From JAFECT01 sp036501825 (lineage in GTDB: Bacteria > Pseudomonadota > Alphaproteobacteria > Caulobacterales > Caulobacteraceae): a stretch of 64,000 bases of DNA. The position numbers and the translations under genes are program-made. The notes below the pieces were generated by a model. That model saw only the letters and a program-made list of their open reading frames with translations, did no database searches and was not told the DNA's origin. Every line of letters begins with the position of its first letter. Positions within the stretch are counted from its first letter, which is position 1. This document shows positions 44,847-54,030 of this stretch, piece by piece. Location of the stretch: NCBI GenBank assembly GCA_036501825.1, contig DASXZP010000019.1, positions 1 to 64,000 of the forward strand, in the 5' to 3' direction.

Positions 44847-46046
44847 TCAGGTCTCGCGAGGCCTGACCTTCGACGCGGCGTCGGTGGCGCGGGTGCGGGC
44901 TTCTTCGACGGTCGAGGCGCGGGCGAGGGCGACGCCCATGCGGCGGCGGCGGAAGGCTTGCGGCTTACCGAACAGGCGCAGGTCGGCGCCGGGGACGCGG
45001 AGCGCGTCCGGCACGCCCTCGTAGGTGGGCGCGCAACAGTCGAAGCCGCCGTAGATGACCGCGCTGGCGCCCGGCTCGCGGTGGGCGGGGTCGGCGGGCA
45101 AACCCAGGATGGCGCGGGCGTGCAGGGCGAACTCGGAGAAGTACTGGGTGATCAGGGTGACCAGGCCGGTATCGTGGGGGCGGGGGCTGACTTCGGAGAA
45201 CCAGACCTCGTCGCCGCGCACGAACAGCTCCACGCCGAAGATGCCGAGGCCGCCCAGCGCGCCGGTGACGGTGGCGGCGATGCGTTTGGCCTCGTCCAGC
45301 GCTTTCGGCGACATCGGCTGCGGCTGCCAGCTCTCGACGTAGTCGCCCTTCACCTGGCGGTGGCCGATGGGGGCGCAGAACTGGGTGATGATTTCTCCGG
45401 ACGCGTCGCGCGAGCGCACGGTCAGGAGCGTGACCTCGAAGTCGAAGACGATGCGCTCTTCCACGATCACCCGCGCTTCGGCGACGCGGCCGCCTTCGAG
45501 GGCGTAGAACCACGCGGCTTCGATGTCGTCTTCGTTTTCGACGTAGCTCTGGCCCTTGCCGGAGGACGACATCACCGGTTTCACGAAGCAGGGAAAGCCG
45601 GCGACCGTGCGCGCCGCTTCCGCCAGCTCTTCGAGGGAGTGGGCGAAGGCGTATTTCGAGGTCGGCAGGCCGAGCTCTTCCCCCGCCAGTCTGCGGATGC
45701 CCTCGCGGTTCATGGTCAGCTGCGCCGCGCGCGCCGTGGGGATGACGGTGGCCAGGCCTTCGGCCTCGATGCGCACCAGTTCGTCGGTGGCGATGGCTTC
45801 CAGTTCCGGCACGATCAGGTGGGGCCGCTCTTTTTCGACGATGGCGCGCAGCGCCCGGCCGTCGGTCATGTCGATGACGTGGGCGCGGTGGGCGACCTGA
45901 TGGGCGGGCGCGTCGGGATAGCGGTCGACGGCGATCACCTCGACGCCCAGCCGCTGCAGCTCGATCGCCACTTCCTTGCCGAGCTCGCCGGACCCCAGCA
46001 GCATCACCCGCGTCGCATTCGGCGTGAGCGGCGTGCCGAGCCGCAT
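44847..46046 (-). CDS. purT: Formate-dependent phosphoribosylglycinamide formyltransferase
   Basis: 399 residues, ATP-grasp enzyme. It formylates GAR from formate, an alternative to PurN. The N-terminal LLGSGELGKEVAIELQRLGVEV, KPVMSSSGKGQS and SEVSPRPHDTGLVT are intact. The start overlaps the transketolase stop by ATGA, an unusual pairing of purine and pentose-phosphate genes. The last codons reach the repeat F2 boundary. Confidence 0.96.
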   Translation of the reverse strand: MRLGTPLTPNATRVMLLGSGELGKEVAIELQRLGVEVIAVDRYPDAPAHQVAHRAHVIDMTDGRALRAIVEKERPHLIVPELEAIATDELVRIEAEGLATVIPTARAAQLTMNREGIRRLAGEELGLPTSKYAFAHSLEELAEAARTVAGFPCFVKPVMSSSGKGQSYVENEDDIEAAWFYALEGGRVAEARVIVEERIVFDFEVTLLTVRSRDASGEIITQFCAPIGHRQVKGDYVESWQPQPMSPKALDEAKRIAATVTGALGGLGIFGVELFVRGDEVWFSEVSPRPHDTGLVTLITQYFSEFALHARAILGLPADPAHREPGASAVIYGGFDCCAPTYEGVPDALRVPGADLRLFGKPQAFRRRRMGVALARASTVEEARTRATDAASKVRPRET

Positions 46047-48067
46047 CAGAGCTTGGCCTTGGCGGCGGCGACCACATGGTCGGGGGTGATGCCGAACTCC
46101 TGATAGAGCTTTTCCGCCGGCGCGCTGGCGCCGAAGCTCTTCATGCCGACGAAGGCGCCGTCCTCGCCGATGAATTTCTCCCAGCCGAAGCGCACGGCCG
46201 CTTCCACCGCGACGCGCACCGGTGCGTGGCCGATGGTCTTTTCGCGATAAGCGGCGGGCTGGGCGTCGAACAGCTCCCAGCAGGGGGTGGAAACCACGCG
46301 GGTTGCAACGCCCTCGGCTTCGAGCTTTTCGGCGGCCTTCACCGCGATGGCGACCTCCGTGCCCGACGCGAAGATCGTCACCTTTGCCTCGCCCGAGGCG
46401 GCGCGCAGTTCGTAGGCGCCGCGGGCCGACAGGTTTTCGCTGGCGCTTTCGGTGCGCACCGCGGGCGTCTTCTGCCGCGACAGGGCCAGCACCGAGGGCG
46501 TGGTCTGATGCTGCAGGGCACAGCGCCAGGACTCCAGCGTCTCCACCGTGTCGGCGGGGCGGAAGACCAGCAGGTTCGGGATCGCGCGCAGGGCGGCGAC
46601 GTGTTCCACCGGCTGGTGGGTGGGGCCGTCTTCGCCGAGGCCGATGGAGTCGTGGGTCATCACGTGGATCACGCGCACGCCCATCAGGGCGCCCAGACGG
46701 ATCGCCGGGCGGCTGTAGTCGGAGAACACCAGAAAGGTGCCGGCGTAGGGAATGATCCCGCCGTGCAGCGCCAGGCCGTTCATCGCCGCGGCCATGCCGA
46801 ACTCGCGCACGCCGTAGTTCACGTAACGGCCCGCATAGTCGGGCGCGTCAAAGGTCGCCGTGCCCTTGACGAAGGTGTTGTTCGAGCCGGTCAGGTCCGC
46901 CGAACCGCCGAGCAGTTCCGGGATGACGCCGAACAGTTGATCAAGTGCGGCGCCGGAGGACACGCGCGTGGCTTGCGCGGTCTTGGCCTCGGTGTGTTGT
47001 GCAATGGCGGCGTCCAGCGCTGCGAACTGCGCCGGCGTGATCTCGCCCTTCATCGCGGTGTTGAACTCACCCGATTTCGGTGAGGCCGCCAGCGCGGCTT
47101 CCCACTTGCGGCGCACCGACTTGCCGCGGCGGCCGACCTTCAGCCACGCCTTCGCAACGTCCTCGGGCGTGTGGAACGGCGCCGACGTCCAGCCCAGCTT
47201 TTCGCGCGTGGCGGCGACTTCGGCGGCGCCGAGGGCTGCGCCATGGGTCTTGTGCGAGCCTTCCATGGTTGCGGCGCCCTTGCCGATCTTGGTGGCGCAC
47301 GCAATCATCGTGGGACGATCCTGCTTGGTCGCCCAGGCGAGCGCGCGGCGGATCGCTGCGTGATCGTGGCCGTCGATGCGCTTCACCGCCCAGCCGAACG
47401 CCTTGAAGCGCGCGAGCTGGTCGCCGGTTTCCGACAGGGCGAGACGGCCGTCGATAGTGACGTCGTTGTCGTCCCACAGCACCGTCAGCTTCGACAGCTT
47501 CAGCCGGCCCGCGAGCGCGATGGCTTCGTGGCTGATGCCTTCCATCAGACAACCGTCGCCGGCGACGACCCAGGTGCGGTGATCGACGAGATCGCCGCCG
47601 AAGCGCGCGGCGAGGTGGCGTTCCGCCATCGCCATGCCGACCGCGGTGGCGAAGCCTTGGCCCAGCGGTCCGGTGGTGGTCTCCACGCCGGGCGTGTGGC
47701 CGTACTCGGGGTGGCCCGGCGTCTTGGAACCCCACTGGCGGAAATTCTCGATCTCCTCCCGCGTCACGCCCTTGTACCCGGTCAGGTGCAAGAGCGCGTA
47801 GAGCAGCATCGAGCCGTGGCCGGCGGACAGGACGAAACGGTCCCGGTCGGGCCAGTTGGGCGCTCCGGCGTCGAACTTCAGGAAGCGCGAGAACAGGACG
47901 GTCGCCACGTCGGCCATGCCCATCGGCATGCCCGGGTGGCCGGAATTGGCCTTTTCCACCGCCTCGGCGGCCAGCACGCGAATCGCGTTGGCCATCTTGT
48001 CCTGCAAGGCCTGGGCGGCGCTCGCCGAGGTATCGGCGCGAGGGGAATCGAGCGTCGCCGCTTCCAT
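46046..48067 (-). CDS. tkt: Transketolase
   Basis: 673 residues, thiamine-diphosphate enzyme of the pentose phosphate pathway. NSGHPGMPMGMADVA, the ThDP site GDGCLMEGISHEA and the Calvin-type catalytic blocks (HDSIGLGEDGPTHQPVEH) are intact. It is divergent from zauP-zapA with 101 bp between starts. Overlap with purT suggests co-transcription. Confidence 0.97.
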   Translation of the reverse strand: MEAATLDSPRADTSASAAQALQDKMANAIRVLAAEAVEKANSGHPGMPMGMADVATVLFSRFLKFDAGAPNWPDRDRFVLSAGHGSMLLYALLHLTGYKGVTREEIENFRQWGSKTPGHPEYGHTPGVETTTGPLGQGFATAVGMAMAERHLAARFGGDLVDHRTWVVAGDGCLMEGISHEAIALAGRLKLSKLTVLWDDNDVTIDGRLALSETGDQLARFKAFGWAVKRIDGHDHAAIRRALAWATKQDRPTMIACATKIGKGAATMEGSHKTHGAALGAAEVAATREKLGWTSAPFHTPEDVAKAWLKVGRRGKSVRRKWEAALAASPKSGEFNTAMKGEITPAQFAALDAAIAQHTEAKTAQATRVSSGAALDQLFGVIPELLGGSADLTGSNNTFVKGTATFDAPDYAGRYVNYGVREFGMAAAMNGLALHGGIIPYAGTFLVFSDYSRPAIRLGALMGVRVIHVMTHDSIGLGEDGPTHQPVEHVAALRAIPNLLVFRPADTVETLESWRCALQHQTTPSVLALSRQKTPAVRTESASENLSARGAYELRAASGEAKVTIFASGTEVAIAVKAAEKLEAEGVATRVVSTPCWELFDAQPAAYREKTIGHAPVRVAVEAAVRFGWEKFIGEDGAFVGMKSFGASAPAEKLYQEFGITPDHVVAAAKAKL

Positions 48068-48168
48068 GAAAAGACTCCGAATGCAGACGGAAAGGATCGC
48101 GGGGCGCTTTACCTGACGCGCGCGCCGCGTTCTATACGGATTCGCGACAGGACTGCGGCGGAGGCCCG

Positions 48169-48438
48169 ATGGCCGGCGAAACCCCGGATATGACCCAGGC
48201 GACGGATCGCCTGGACAAGGCCGTCACCGCCCTCGAGGGCCGCATGCGCGCGCTCAAGTCGAAGGCGGAAGCGCACGCGCCCGACCCCGGGGACGACCTG
48301 TTTTCCGCACGGCCCTCGGCCGGTCAGGCCGAGCTCGACGCCTACGGCAAGGCGCTCCAGGACGCGGCCCAGCAGGCCTCTGCGGCGTTGGGTCGCGCCG
48401 CCGATGAGCTGCGCGCCATCCTGAACGGGGAGGGCTGA
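48169..48438 (+). CDS. zauP: Coiled-coil partner of ZapA (ZauP-like, DUF4164)
   Basis: 89 residues, mostly helix (TDRLDKAVTALEGRMRALKSK and AYGKALQDAAQQASAALGRAADELRA). In Caulobacter the gene directly upstream of zapA encodes ZauP, which focuses the Z-ring with ZapA. This protein has the right length, shape and position. TGA overlaps zapA ATG by one base. Named from context and architecture, so moderately sure. Confidence 0.75.
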   Translation: MAGETPDMTQATDRLDKAVTALEGRMRALKSKAEAHAPDPGDDLFSARPSAGQAELDAYGKALQDAAQQASAALGRAADELRAILNGEG

Positions 48439-48794
48439 TGGCCACCGTCGACGTCGAGATCAACGGCCGCCACTACATGGTGGGCTGCGCCGACGGCCAG
48501 GAGGAGCGGGTGCGCCTGCTCTCGCGCCAGTTCGACGAGAACGTGCGCCAGGTGGCCGGCGACGTGGGCGCGGTGGGCGAGTTGCGCCTGTTCCTGATGG
48601 CGGCGCTCTTGGTCTCCGACGAGCTGGCCGAGATCAGGGCCCAGTACAATCGCCTGCGCGTCGACTTCGAACAGGCCCAGATCGCCTCGGAAGCGGGCGG
48701 TGAGGGTGCGGCCGCGCCCGTGGATGACAGCGCGGCGCTGGAAGCCTTGAACGCCGCGGCCGAGCGGGTCGAGAAACTTCTCCTTCTCGCCTAG
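48438..48794 (+). CDS. zapA: Cell division protein ZapA
   Basis: 118 residues. It binds FtsZ and helps bundle the Z-ring. The N-terminal domain starts ATVDVEINGRHYMVGCADGQE and is followed by a long coiled coil (LRLFLMAALLVSDELAEIRAQ). Its place before the 6S RNA gene is the usual bacterial order. Confidence 0.92.
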   Translation: MATVDVEINGRHYMVGCADGQEERVRLLSRQFDENVRQVAGDVGAVGELRLFLMAALLVSDELAEIRAQYNRLRVDFEQAQIASEAGGEGAAAPVDDSAALEALNAAAERVEKLLLLA

Positions 48795-48821
48795 TCCCCA
48801 GCTCCTTTTCATTTTCTAGCT

Positions 48822-48997
48822 CCGTCACCCCCGGACTTGTTCCGGGGGTCCATCGGTCCGCAAGCTCCAGAAGGCTGAGCGAGTGCTCTGCACGAGCCAC
48901 CGCCACGTTCCGGCCGCCTGCCGGTTCGCGCAGAGCGCTCACGTTACGGTTCGTGCGACCGATAAATGGATCCCCGGAACAAGTCCGGGGATGACGG
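48822..48997. repeat. Palindromic intergenic repeat, family 1 copy D
   Basis: Ends CCGTCACCCCCGGACTTGTT and ...AACAAGTCCGGGGATGACGG are inverted. The interior (CATCGGTCCGCAAGCTCC; GGTTCGCGCAGAGCGCTCAC) matches copy B with the same orientation. It sits between zapA and the 6S RNA gene. Confidence 0.85.
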
Positions 48998-49059
48998 ACG
49001 GGAGGGGGTATGCCGCGCCGCTTGCCCCTGCCGAGCCCAAGCCCTACCTTGAATTCCGG

Positions 49060-49225
49060 CGGGTCATGCTGTGGCTCACGTCGTCGGCCCATATCCCGGG
49101 GACCTTAATCATCCTCGACGGGAGCTGTCCCTGGCCGGGTCCGTGGACCCGGACACACGGCGCCCACCTGGCTATCCAGGTCCGAGGGATTGAATCGCCT
49201 TCACGGTCCTCGCGGCGCCGCCACC
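49060..49225 (+). ncRNA. ssrS: 6S RNA
   Basis: 6S RNA binds and inhibits RNA polymerase by mimicking an open promoter. It is placed between zapA and the 5-formyl-THF cyclo-ligase gene, its normal position. The fold seen fits: GGGGACC (49098-49104) with GGTCCTC (49205-49211) closes the central bubble on one side. CCTCG (49113-49117) with CGAGG (49183-49187) closes the other. A small hairpin CCTGG-CTAT-CCAGG (49167-49180) lies on the 3' strand, and a long apical stem CCGGGTCC/GGACCCGG (49135-49152) follows. GGAGCTGTCCCTG is the conserved motif. Ends are approximate. Confidence 0.8.
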
Positions 49226-49235
49226 TTTTCTTCGC

Positions 49236-49823
49236 ATGGAAACACCCCCCACCAAGGCCGAGCTGCGCATCGCCGCCGAAGCGCGGCGGGCTCTGGCGCA
49301 CGGCATCGACCCAGCCGCGGGCGAGGCGCTGGCCGCGGCGTTTCCGGACGATCTGCTCCCCAAGGCCGGTCAGGTCGCTTGCGCCTACTGGCCCTATCGC
49401 ACCGAAATCGACAGCCGCCCGCTGATGGCCCGCCTAGCCGCGCTGGGCGTGCGGATCGCGCTGCCGGTGACCCCGCCCAAGGGTTCGGACGAGCCGCTGA
49501 TTTTCCGGGTCTGGAGCGACGGCGACCGGCTGGCCCCGGGCCACTTCCCGGTGCACGAGCCGCATCCAGACACCGAAATCGTCGAGCCGGACCTGGTGCT
49601 GGTCCCGCTCTTGGCCTTCGACCGGACGGGTCACCGATTGGGCTACGGCGCGGGCCACTACGACCGAACCCTGGCGCGCCTGCGGGGGTTAAAACCGGTG
49701 AGGGCCATCGGCCTCGCCTTCGCGGACCAGGCCCTGGAACGTCTGCCGGCCGGGCCGCACGATCAGCGGCTGGACGGAATCCTGACCGAGCGCGGCTATA
49801 TTCCCGCCGCGGATATCGCGTAG
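49236..49823 (+). CDS. 5-formyltetrahydrofolate cyclo-ligase
   Basis: 195 residues. It makes 5,10-methenyl-THF from 5-formyl-THF with ATP. FDRTGHRLGYGAGHYDRTLA is the family signature (RlGyGgGyYDR) at about residue 130, and VLVPLLAFD precedes it. ATG 49236 was chosen; the 6S RNA ends just before. In many bacteria the two are processed from one transcript. Confidence 0.95.
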   Translation: METPPTKAELRIAAEARRALAHGIDPAAGEALAAAFPDDLLPKAGQVACAYWPYRTEIDSRPLMARLAALGVRIALPVTPPKGSDEPLIFRVWSDGDRLAPGHFPVHEPHPDTEIVEPDLVLVPLLAFDRTGHRLGYGAGHYDRTLARLRGLKPVRAIGLAFADQALERLPAGPHDQRLDGILTERGYIPAADIA

Positions 49824-49832
49824 AGACCTCTC

Positions 49833-50678
49833 ATGAGGATTGCATTTTTTGGAGACGTGGTCGGCCGTTCGGGCCGTGACGGCCTGGCCAACCACCTGCC
49901 GGCGCTGCGCAAGCGGCTGCAGCTCGAGTTCGTCGTGATCAACGCCGAGAACGCCGCCGGCGGCTTCGGCATCACCGAGCACACCGCCAACGAGCTGTTC
50001 GACGCCGGCGCCGACTGCCTGACGCTGGGCAACCACGCCTGGGACCAGCGCGAGGCCCTGACCTACATCGTGCGCGAGCCGCGCTTGATCCGGCCGGTGA
50101 ACTTTCCGCCGCTGATGGATGCGCCGGGCCGCGGCGCCAATCTGTTCGAAACGCCGTCCGGTAAGCGCGTGCTGGTGATGAATGTGCTGGGCCGCGTGCA
50201 CATGGACCCGATGGACGATCCCTTCGGCGCCGTCGACAAAGAGCTCGAGGCCTGTCCCCTCGGCATGGCGTGCGACGCGGTGATCGTCGACATGCACGCC
50301 GAAGCGACGTCGGAGAAAATGGCCATGGGCCACTTCTGCGATGGCCGCGCCAGCCTGGTGGTGGGCACCCACACCCACGTGCCGACCGCCGATGCGCAGA
50401 TCCTGAACGGCGGCACCGCCTACCAGACCGACGCCGGCGCCTGCGCCAGCTACGACAGCGTCATCGGCAACGACAAGGAAGAGCCGCTGCGCCGCTTCAC
50501 CACCCGCATGTCCGGCGGCCGCTATACGCCGGCGTCAGGCCCAGCGACCGTGTGCGGCGTGTACGTGGAGACCGACGCGAAGACGGGTCTGGCCACGCGC
50601 GTCGAACCGATCCGCGTGGGCGGAAGGCTGGCGCCCCACGTGCCGGAGCTGACGCATGCCAACACGGAAAGCGTGTAG
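49833..50678 (+). CDS. YmdB-like metallophosphoesterase (TIGR00282)
   Basis: 281 residues, dinuclear metal centre. IAFFGDVVGRSGRDGL, INAENAAGGFGIT, TLGNHAWDQREAL, DMHAEATSEKMAM and GTHTHVPTADA supply the ligands. Relatives hydrolyse 2',3'-cyclic nucleotides. It follows the cyclo-ligase after 9 bases, probably in the same operon. Confidence 0.93.
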   Translation: MRIAFFGDVVGRSGRDGLANHLPALRKRLQLEFVVINAENAAGGFGITEHTANELFDAGADCLTLGNHAWDQREALTYIVREPRLIRPVNFPPLMDAPGRGANLFETPSGKRVLVMNVLGRVHMDPMDDPFGAVDKELEACPLGMACDAVIVDMHAEATSEKMAMGHFCDGRASLVVGTHTHVPTADAQILNGGTAYQTDAGACASYDSVIGNDKEEPLRRFTTRMSGGRYTPASGPATVCGVYVETDAKTGLATRVEPIRVGGRLAPHVPELTHANTESV

Positions 50679-50696
50679 AGCGCCGCAGGCGTTTTT

Positions 50697-50872
50697 AGAA
50701 CGCAGAGATCGCTGAGAAAGAGAAAGCCGCAGAGAGCGCAGAGGGGGAGCGCTTGTCGCGAAGCGAGCCTCTAAAAGACCGAGACTAGAAAGCCCTACGG
50801 GCGGCCACGGACACGACCGCTCCGCGATCTCTGCGGCTTTCTCTTTCTCTGCGATCTCCGCGGTAGTTCTTT
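50697..50872. repeat. Palindromic intergenic repeat, family 2 copy E3
   Basis: AGAACGCAGAGATCGCTGAG at the left pairs with the right end CTCTGCGATCTCCGCGGTAG. The core AGAAAGCCCTACGGGCGGCC is the reverse complement of that in E1 and E2, so the copy is inverted relative to them. Located between the YmdB-like gene and a membrane protein gene. Confidence 0.8.
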
Positions 50873-50875
50873 AGG

Positions 50876-51130
50876 TCAGTGCCGGGTTTCTTCGCGGAGT
50901 TTGTACTTGCCGCCGGGGACGCGGGAGCGGACCCAGTTGCCGGCGTGGGCGGTCTTGCTGCCGGTGAAGGCGCCCAGGGCAAAGGCGCTGGCGATGGCGA
51001 TGCCGATCAGAATCCCTGAGAACCGCATGGGCGGGTGGGCGTACCAGCGCACCAGCTCCACCGACGAGGGCTTGTCGTCGTAGGCTTCTTCGTAGTCGCT
51101 CCAGTCGTCGCTATGCGGATGCGGGGTCAT
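50876..51130 (-). CDS. Single-helix membrane protein, unknown
   Basis: 84 residues. An acidic, His-containing N-terminus (HPHSDDWSDYEEAYDD), one membrane segment (MRFSGILIGIAIASAFALGAF) and a basic C-terminus (WVRSRVPGGKYKLREE). It is convergent to the YmdB-like gene and divergent from yebC. I do not know its function. Confidence 0.68.
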   Translation of the reverse strand: MTPHPHSDDWSDYEEAYDDKPSSVELVRWYAHPPMRFSGILIGIAIASAFALGAFTGSKTAHAGNWVRSRVPGGKYKLREETRH

Positions 51131-51282
51131 GGGAAGCTCGGGTCTGGGGTGGGGCGGCGATTCAACCCCGCAGTACGGCTATGGTTCCTGTCCCGGGGGT
51201 GGCGGGGGCGCTCCGGTTCGGCTAGGGAGCCCGGCTTGAGCTTTTGTCAGCGCGGCCCGGGGCGGGCCGCCCCAGGTGAACC

Positions 51283-52035
51283 ATGGCCGGCCACTCGAAA
51301 TTCAAGAACATCATGCACAAGAAGGGCCGCGCCGACGCGGTCCGTTCCAAGCTGTTTTCCAAGCTCTCCCGCGACATCACCGTGGCGGCCAAGACCGGCC
51401 TGCCGGACCCGGCGATGAACTCGCGCCTGCGCCTGGCGGTGGCCAACGCCAAGGCCGAGAGCATGCCCAAGGACAACATCGACCGCGCCATCAAGAAGGG
51501 CGCCGCGGGCGAGGCCGACACGCTCGAGGAAATCCGCTTCGAAGGCTTTGCGCCCGGCGGCGTCGGCGTGATCGTCGAGGTGCTGACCGACAACAGGAAC
51601 CGCTCCGCCTCGAATGTGCGCAGCCTGTTCACCAAGTACGGCGGCAACATGGGTGAGACCGGCGCGGTCTCCTTCATGTGGGACCGCATGGGCCAGATCG
51701 ACTATCCGGCCAGCATCGGCTCCGAGGACAAGGTGATGGAGGCCGCCATCGAGGCGGGCGCCCAGGACGTCGAGTCCGACGCGGAAGAGGGCCACACCAT
51801 CTACACCGCCTTCGAAGACCTCGGCGCCGTCGCCGAAGCGCTGGAGAAGACCCTGGGCGCGGCCAAGTCGACCAGCCTGATCTGGCGCCCGCGGGTGCTG
51901 ACGCCGGTGTCGGGCGATCAGGTGCAGACGGTGATGAAGCTGGTCGATGCGCTCGACGACGACGACGACGTGCAGAACGTCTTCGCCAACTTCGAAGCCA
52001 GCGACGAAGACATGGCCAAGTTCGCCGCGGCCTAA
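51283..52035 (+). CDS. YebC/PmpR-family transcriptional regulator
   Basis: 250 residues. MAGHSKFKNIMHKKGRADA is the family start; DNIDRAIKKGAAGE and GGVGVIVEVLTDNRNR follow. YebC proteins were long regarded as DNA-binding regulators, and some recent work links them to translation of proline-rich stretches. In many genomes it sits before ruvCAB, as here. Confidence 0.95.
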   Translation: MAGHSKFKNIMHKKGRADAVRSKLFSKLSRDITVAAKTGLPDPAMNSRLRLAVANAKAESMPKDNIDRAIKKGAAGEADTLEEIRFEGFAPGGVGVIVEVLTDNRNRSASNVRSLFTKYGGNMGETGAVSFMWDRMGQIDYPASIGSEDKVMEAAIEAGAQDVESDAEEGHTIYTAFEDLGAVAEALEKTLGAAKSTSLIWRPRVLTPVSGDQVQTVMKLVDALDDDDDVQNVFANFEASDEDMAKFAAA

Positions 52036-52081
52036 ATTCCGCCGCCCAAATTTCGCCGTCGTCTCCGCGCGTCGTTTGCGC

Positions 52082-52708
52082 ATGGCCAAGCTTGCGCGTC
52101 GAGACCTTCTGGCGGTCCTCCCAGCCCTGTTTGCGACGCCGGCCCTGGCGGCGCCCTCCGCCGGCGAACGCCTGGCCGCCGCGGCGCGGGCGCAGACGCG
52201 GATCACCCGCGGCTATGATCCGGTCTACCGCAGGATCGCCTATCCGAACGGCGACGTGCCGCGCACGACCGGCGTGTGCTGCGATGTGATCGTGCGCGCG
52301 GCGCGCGACGGCCTGGGGCTCGATCTGCAGAAGCTGGTGCACGAGGACATGGCGCGCGCCTTCGCCGCCTATCCGTCCAGGCGCGTCTGGGGCCTGGGCG
52401 CGCCCGATCCCAACATCGATCATCGGCGGGTGCTCAACCTGGAGACCTATTTCACCCGTCAGGGCGCACGGCTGTGGCAGGCGGACGGGTTCGTTTTGGG
52501 CTCCGCCTTCCCCGGTAAGCTCATGCCCGGCGACGTGGTCAGCTGGCGGCTGCTTCCGGCCAACCAGACCCACATCGGCATGGTGGTGCAGGGTCCCGGG
52601 GACGTGCGCGTGGTTCACAACATCGGCGGCGGCGCCCAGGAGGTCGGCCTCGTCCAGATGAGCTTCGCCAAGGCCGCCATGCGCTTCCGCTGGCCGATCC
52701 GGGCCTAG
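52082..52708 (+). CDS. DUF1287 exported protein (YijF-like)
   Basis: 208 residues with a twin-arginine-like signal (LARRDLLAVLPALFATPALA-A). The mature part has the DUF1287 pattern: YDPVYRRIAYPNGDVPRTTGVCCDVIVRA with a conserved Cys, and LMPGDVVSWRLLPANQTHIGMVV, reminiscent of NlpC/P60-like cysteine hydrolases. Function unknown. The start ATG 52082 lacks a clear ribosome-binding site. It lies 46 bases after yebC. Confidence 0.85.
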   Translation: MAKLARRDLLAVLPALFATPALAAPSAGERLAAAARAQTRITRGYDPVYRRIAYPNGDVPRTTGVCCDVIVRAARDGLGLDLQKLVHEDMARAFAAYPSRRVWGLGAPDPNIDHRRVLNLETYFTRQGARLWQADGFVLGSAFPGKLMPGDVVSWRLLPANQTHIGMVVQGPGDVRVVHNIGGGAQEVGLVQMSFAKAAMRFRWPIRA

Positions 52709-52784
52709 TTACGCTCCGCGAGCGTTGCCTTTGCCGCCGCAGCGCTGGATGATCCGGCTTCGGAGCAAGCGCGAGGCGCGGCGA

Positions 52785-53456
52785 ATGACGCTCGATCAGG
52801 TGACCGACGTCCTCTACCCCCTTCTGGCGGCCCTGGTGGCGGGGTCGGCGGTCGGGCTCGAGCGCGGCTGGCGCTCGGAGCCGGCGGGCTTTCGCACCCA
52901 TGCCCTGGTCTGCGTCGCCGCCGCGGCCGTGATCCTCGGTGTGAGGCATGCCGGTGAGCTGATGAACGACGTGTCGGCGTCCTCGCGCGTCGCTCAGGGC
53001 ATCGTCACCGGCATCGGCTTCGTCGGCGCGGGCGTGATCATCCGTGAAGGGTTGTCGGTGCGCGGCCTGACCACGGCGGCGTCGGTGTGGGCCCTGACCG
53101 GCCTCGGCGTGGTGTTCGGCTATGGCCGCTACCTCGAAGGCGCCCTGGGAACGGTGGTCATCCTGGTGGTGCTGATGGGGTTGCGCTCCTTCGACCGGCG
53201 CATGCCGCGCCACAGTCAGGCCCACCTCGTCGTCCGTTGCGACGCCGCGCAGGCGATGAGCGAGTCCGAGCTGCGCGCGCTGCTGGCCGAGTTCGAGATC
53301 ACCGCCGACCTGATGACGCACAAGCTCGACAAGGACGTGATCGAACAGTCGGCCCAGATCCACGCGCGGCGCCGGGTGCCGACCGAGGCCCTGTCCGCCC
53401 GCCTCGCCGCCGCGCCGGCGGTGGTCGGGTTCGACCTGGAGCCGCTGGACGCCTGA
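52785..53456 (+). CDS. MgtC/SapB-family membrane protein
   Basis: 223 residues. Four to five membrane helices with SAVGLERGWRSEPAGFRTHALVCVAAA and QGIVTGIGFVGAGVIIREG, both MgtC signatures, then a soluble C-terminal ACT-like domain (about 150-223). MgtC members act on Mg2+ homeostasis or the F-ATPase. ATG 52785 is chosen because GAGG lies eight bases upstream; the longer TTG form at 52725 has no such support. Confidence 0.88.
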   Translation: MTLDQVTDVLYPLLAALVAGSAVGLERGWRSEPAGFRTHALVCVAAAAVILGVRHAGELMNDVSASSRVAQGIVTGIGFVGAGVIIREGLSVRGLTTAASVWALTGLGVVFGYGRYLEGALGTVVILVVLMGLRSFDRRMPRHSQAHLVVRCDAAQAMSESELRALLAEFEITADLMTHKLDKDVIEQSAQIHARRRVPTEALSARLAAAPAVVGFDLEPLDA

Positions 53457-53526
53457 GGCCCCGACTCGTCGGCGTTAACCTCTCGCCGCTTCCCAGGCTC
53501 GCGCGGCGCGGGCATTGTGGGAACGA

Positions 53527-54030
53527 ATGTCGAACGCGATTCGGATATTGGGGCTGGACCCGGGCCTGCGGCGCACCGGCTGGGGGGTGATCGCCGTGGA
53601 CGGCGCGCGCCTGAGCTGGATCGCCCACGGGGTCATAGCGCCGCGGGTCGACGCGGACCTGGCCGATCGACTGCACGCCCTGTTCGAGGCGGCCTGCGCC
53701 CTGGTCGAAGCCTATGCGCCCCACGAAGCGGCCATCGAAGAGACCTTCGTCAGCGTCAATGCGTCGTCGACCCTGAAGCTCGGCCATGCGCGCGCGGCGG
53801 TGATGATCGCGCCGGTGCGCTCGGGCGTCTCGGTGGCGGAATACGCGGCGAAAGAGGTGAAGAAGGCGGTGGTCGGAACCGGCGGCGCCGACAAGACCCA
53901 GATTGCCTTCATGGTCCAGCGCCTGCTGCCGGCGTCCGGTTCGCCGGTTGCGGACGCGGCGGATGCTCTGGCGGTGGCGATTACGCATGCGCATGCACGG
54001 CGTTTGCGTCGCATCGGTGACGCGGCATGA
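53527..54030 (+). CDS. ruvC: Holliday junction resolvase RuvC
   Basis: 167 residues. Acidic catalytic residues lie in ILGLDPGLRRTGWG (Asp11), IEETFVSVN (Glu) and DAADALAVAITHAH (Asp). It nicks Holliday junctions together with RuvAB. First gene of ruvCAB; TGA overlaps the ruvA ATG. Confidence 0.97.
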   Translation: MSNAIRILGLDPGLRRTGWGVIAVDGARLSWIAHGVIAPRVDADLADRLHALFEAACALVEAYAPHEAAIEETFVSVNASSTLKLGHARAAVMIAPVRSGVSVAEYAAKEVKKAVVGTGGADKTQIAFMVQRLLPASGSPVADAADALAVAITHAHARRLRRIGDAA

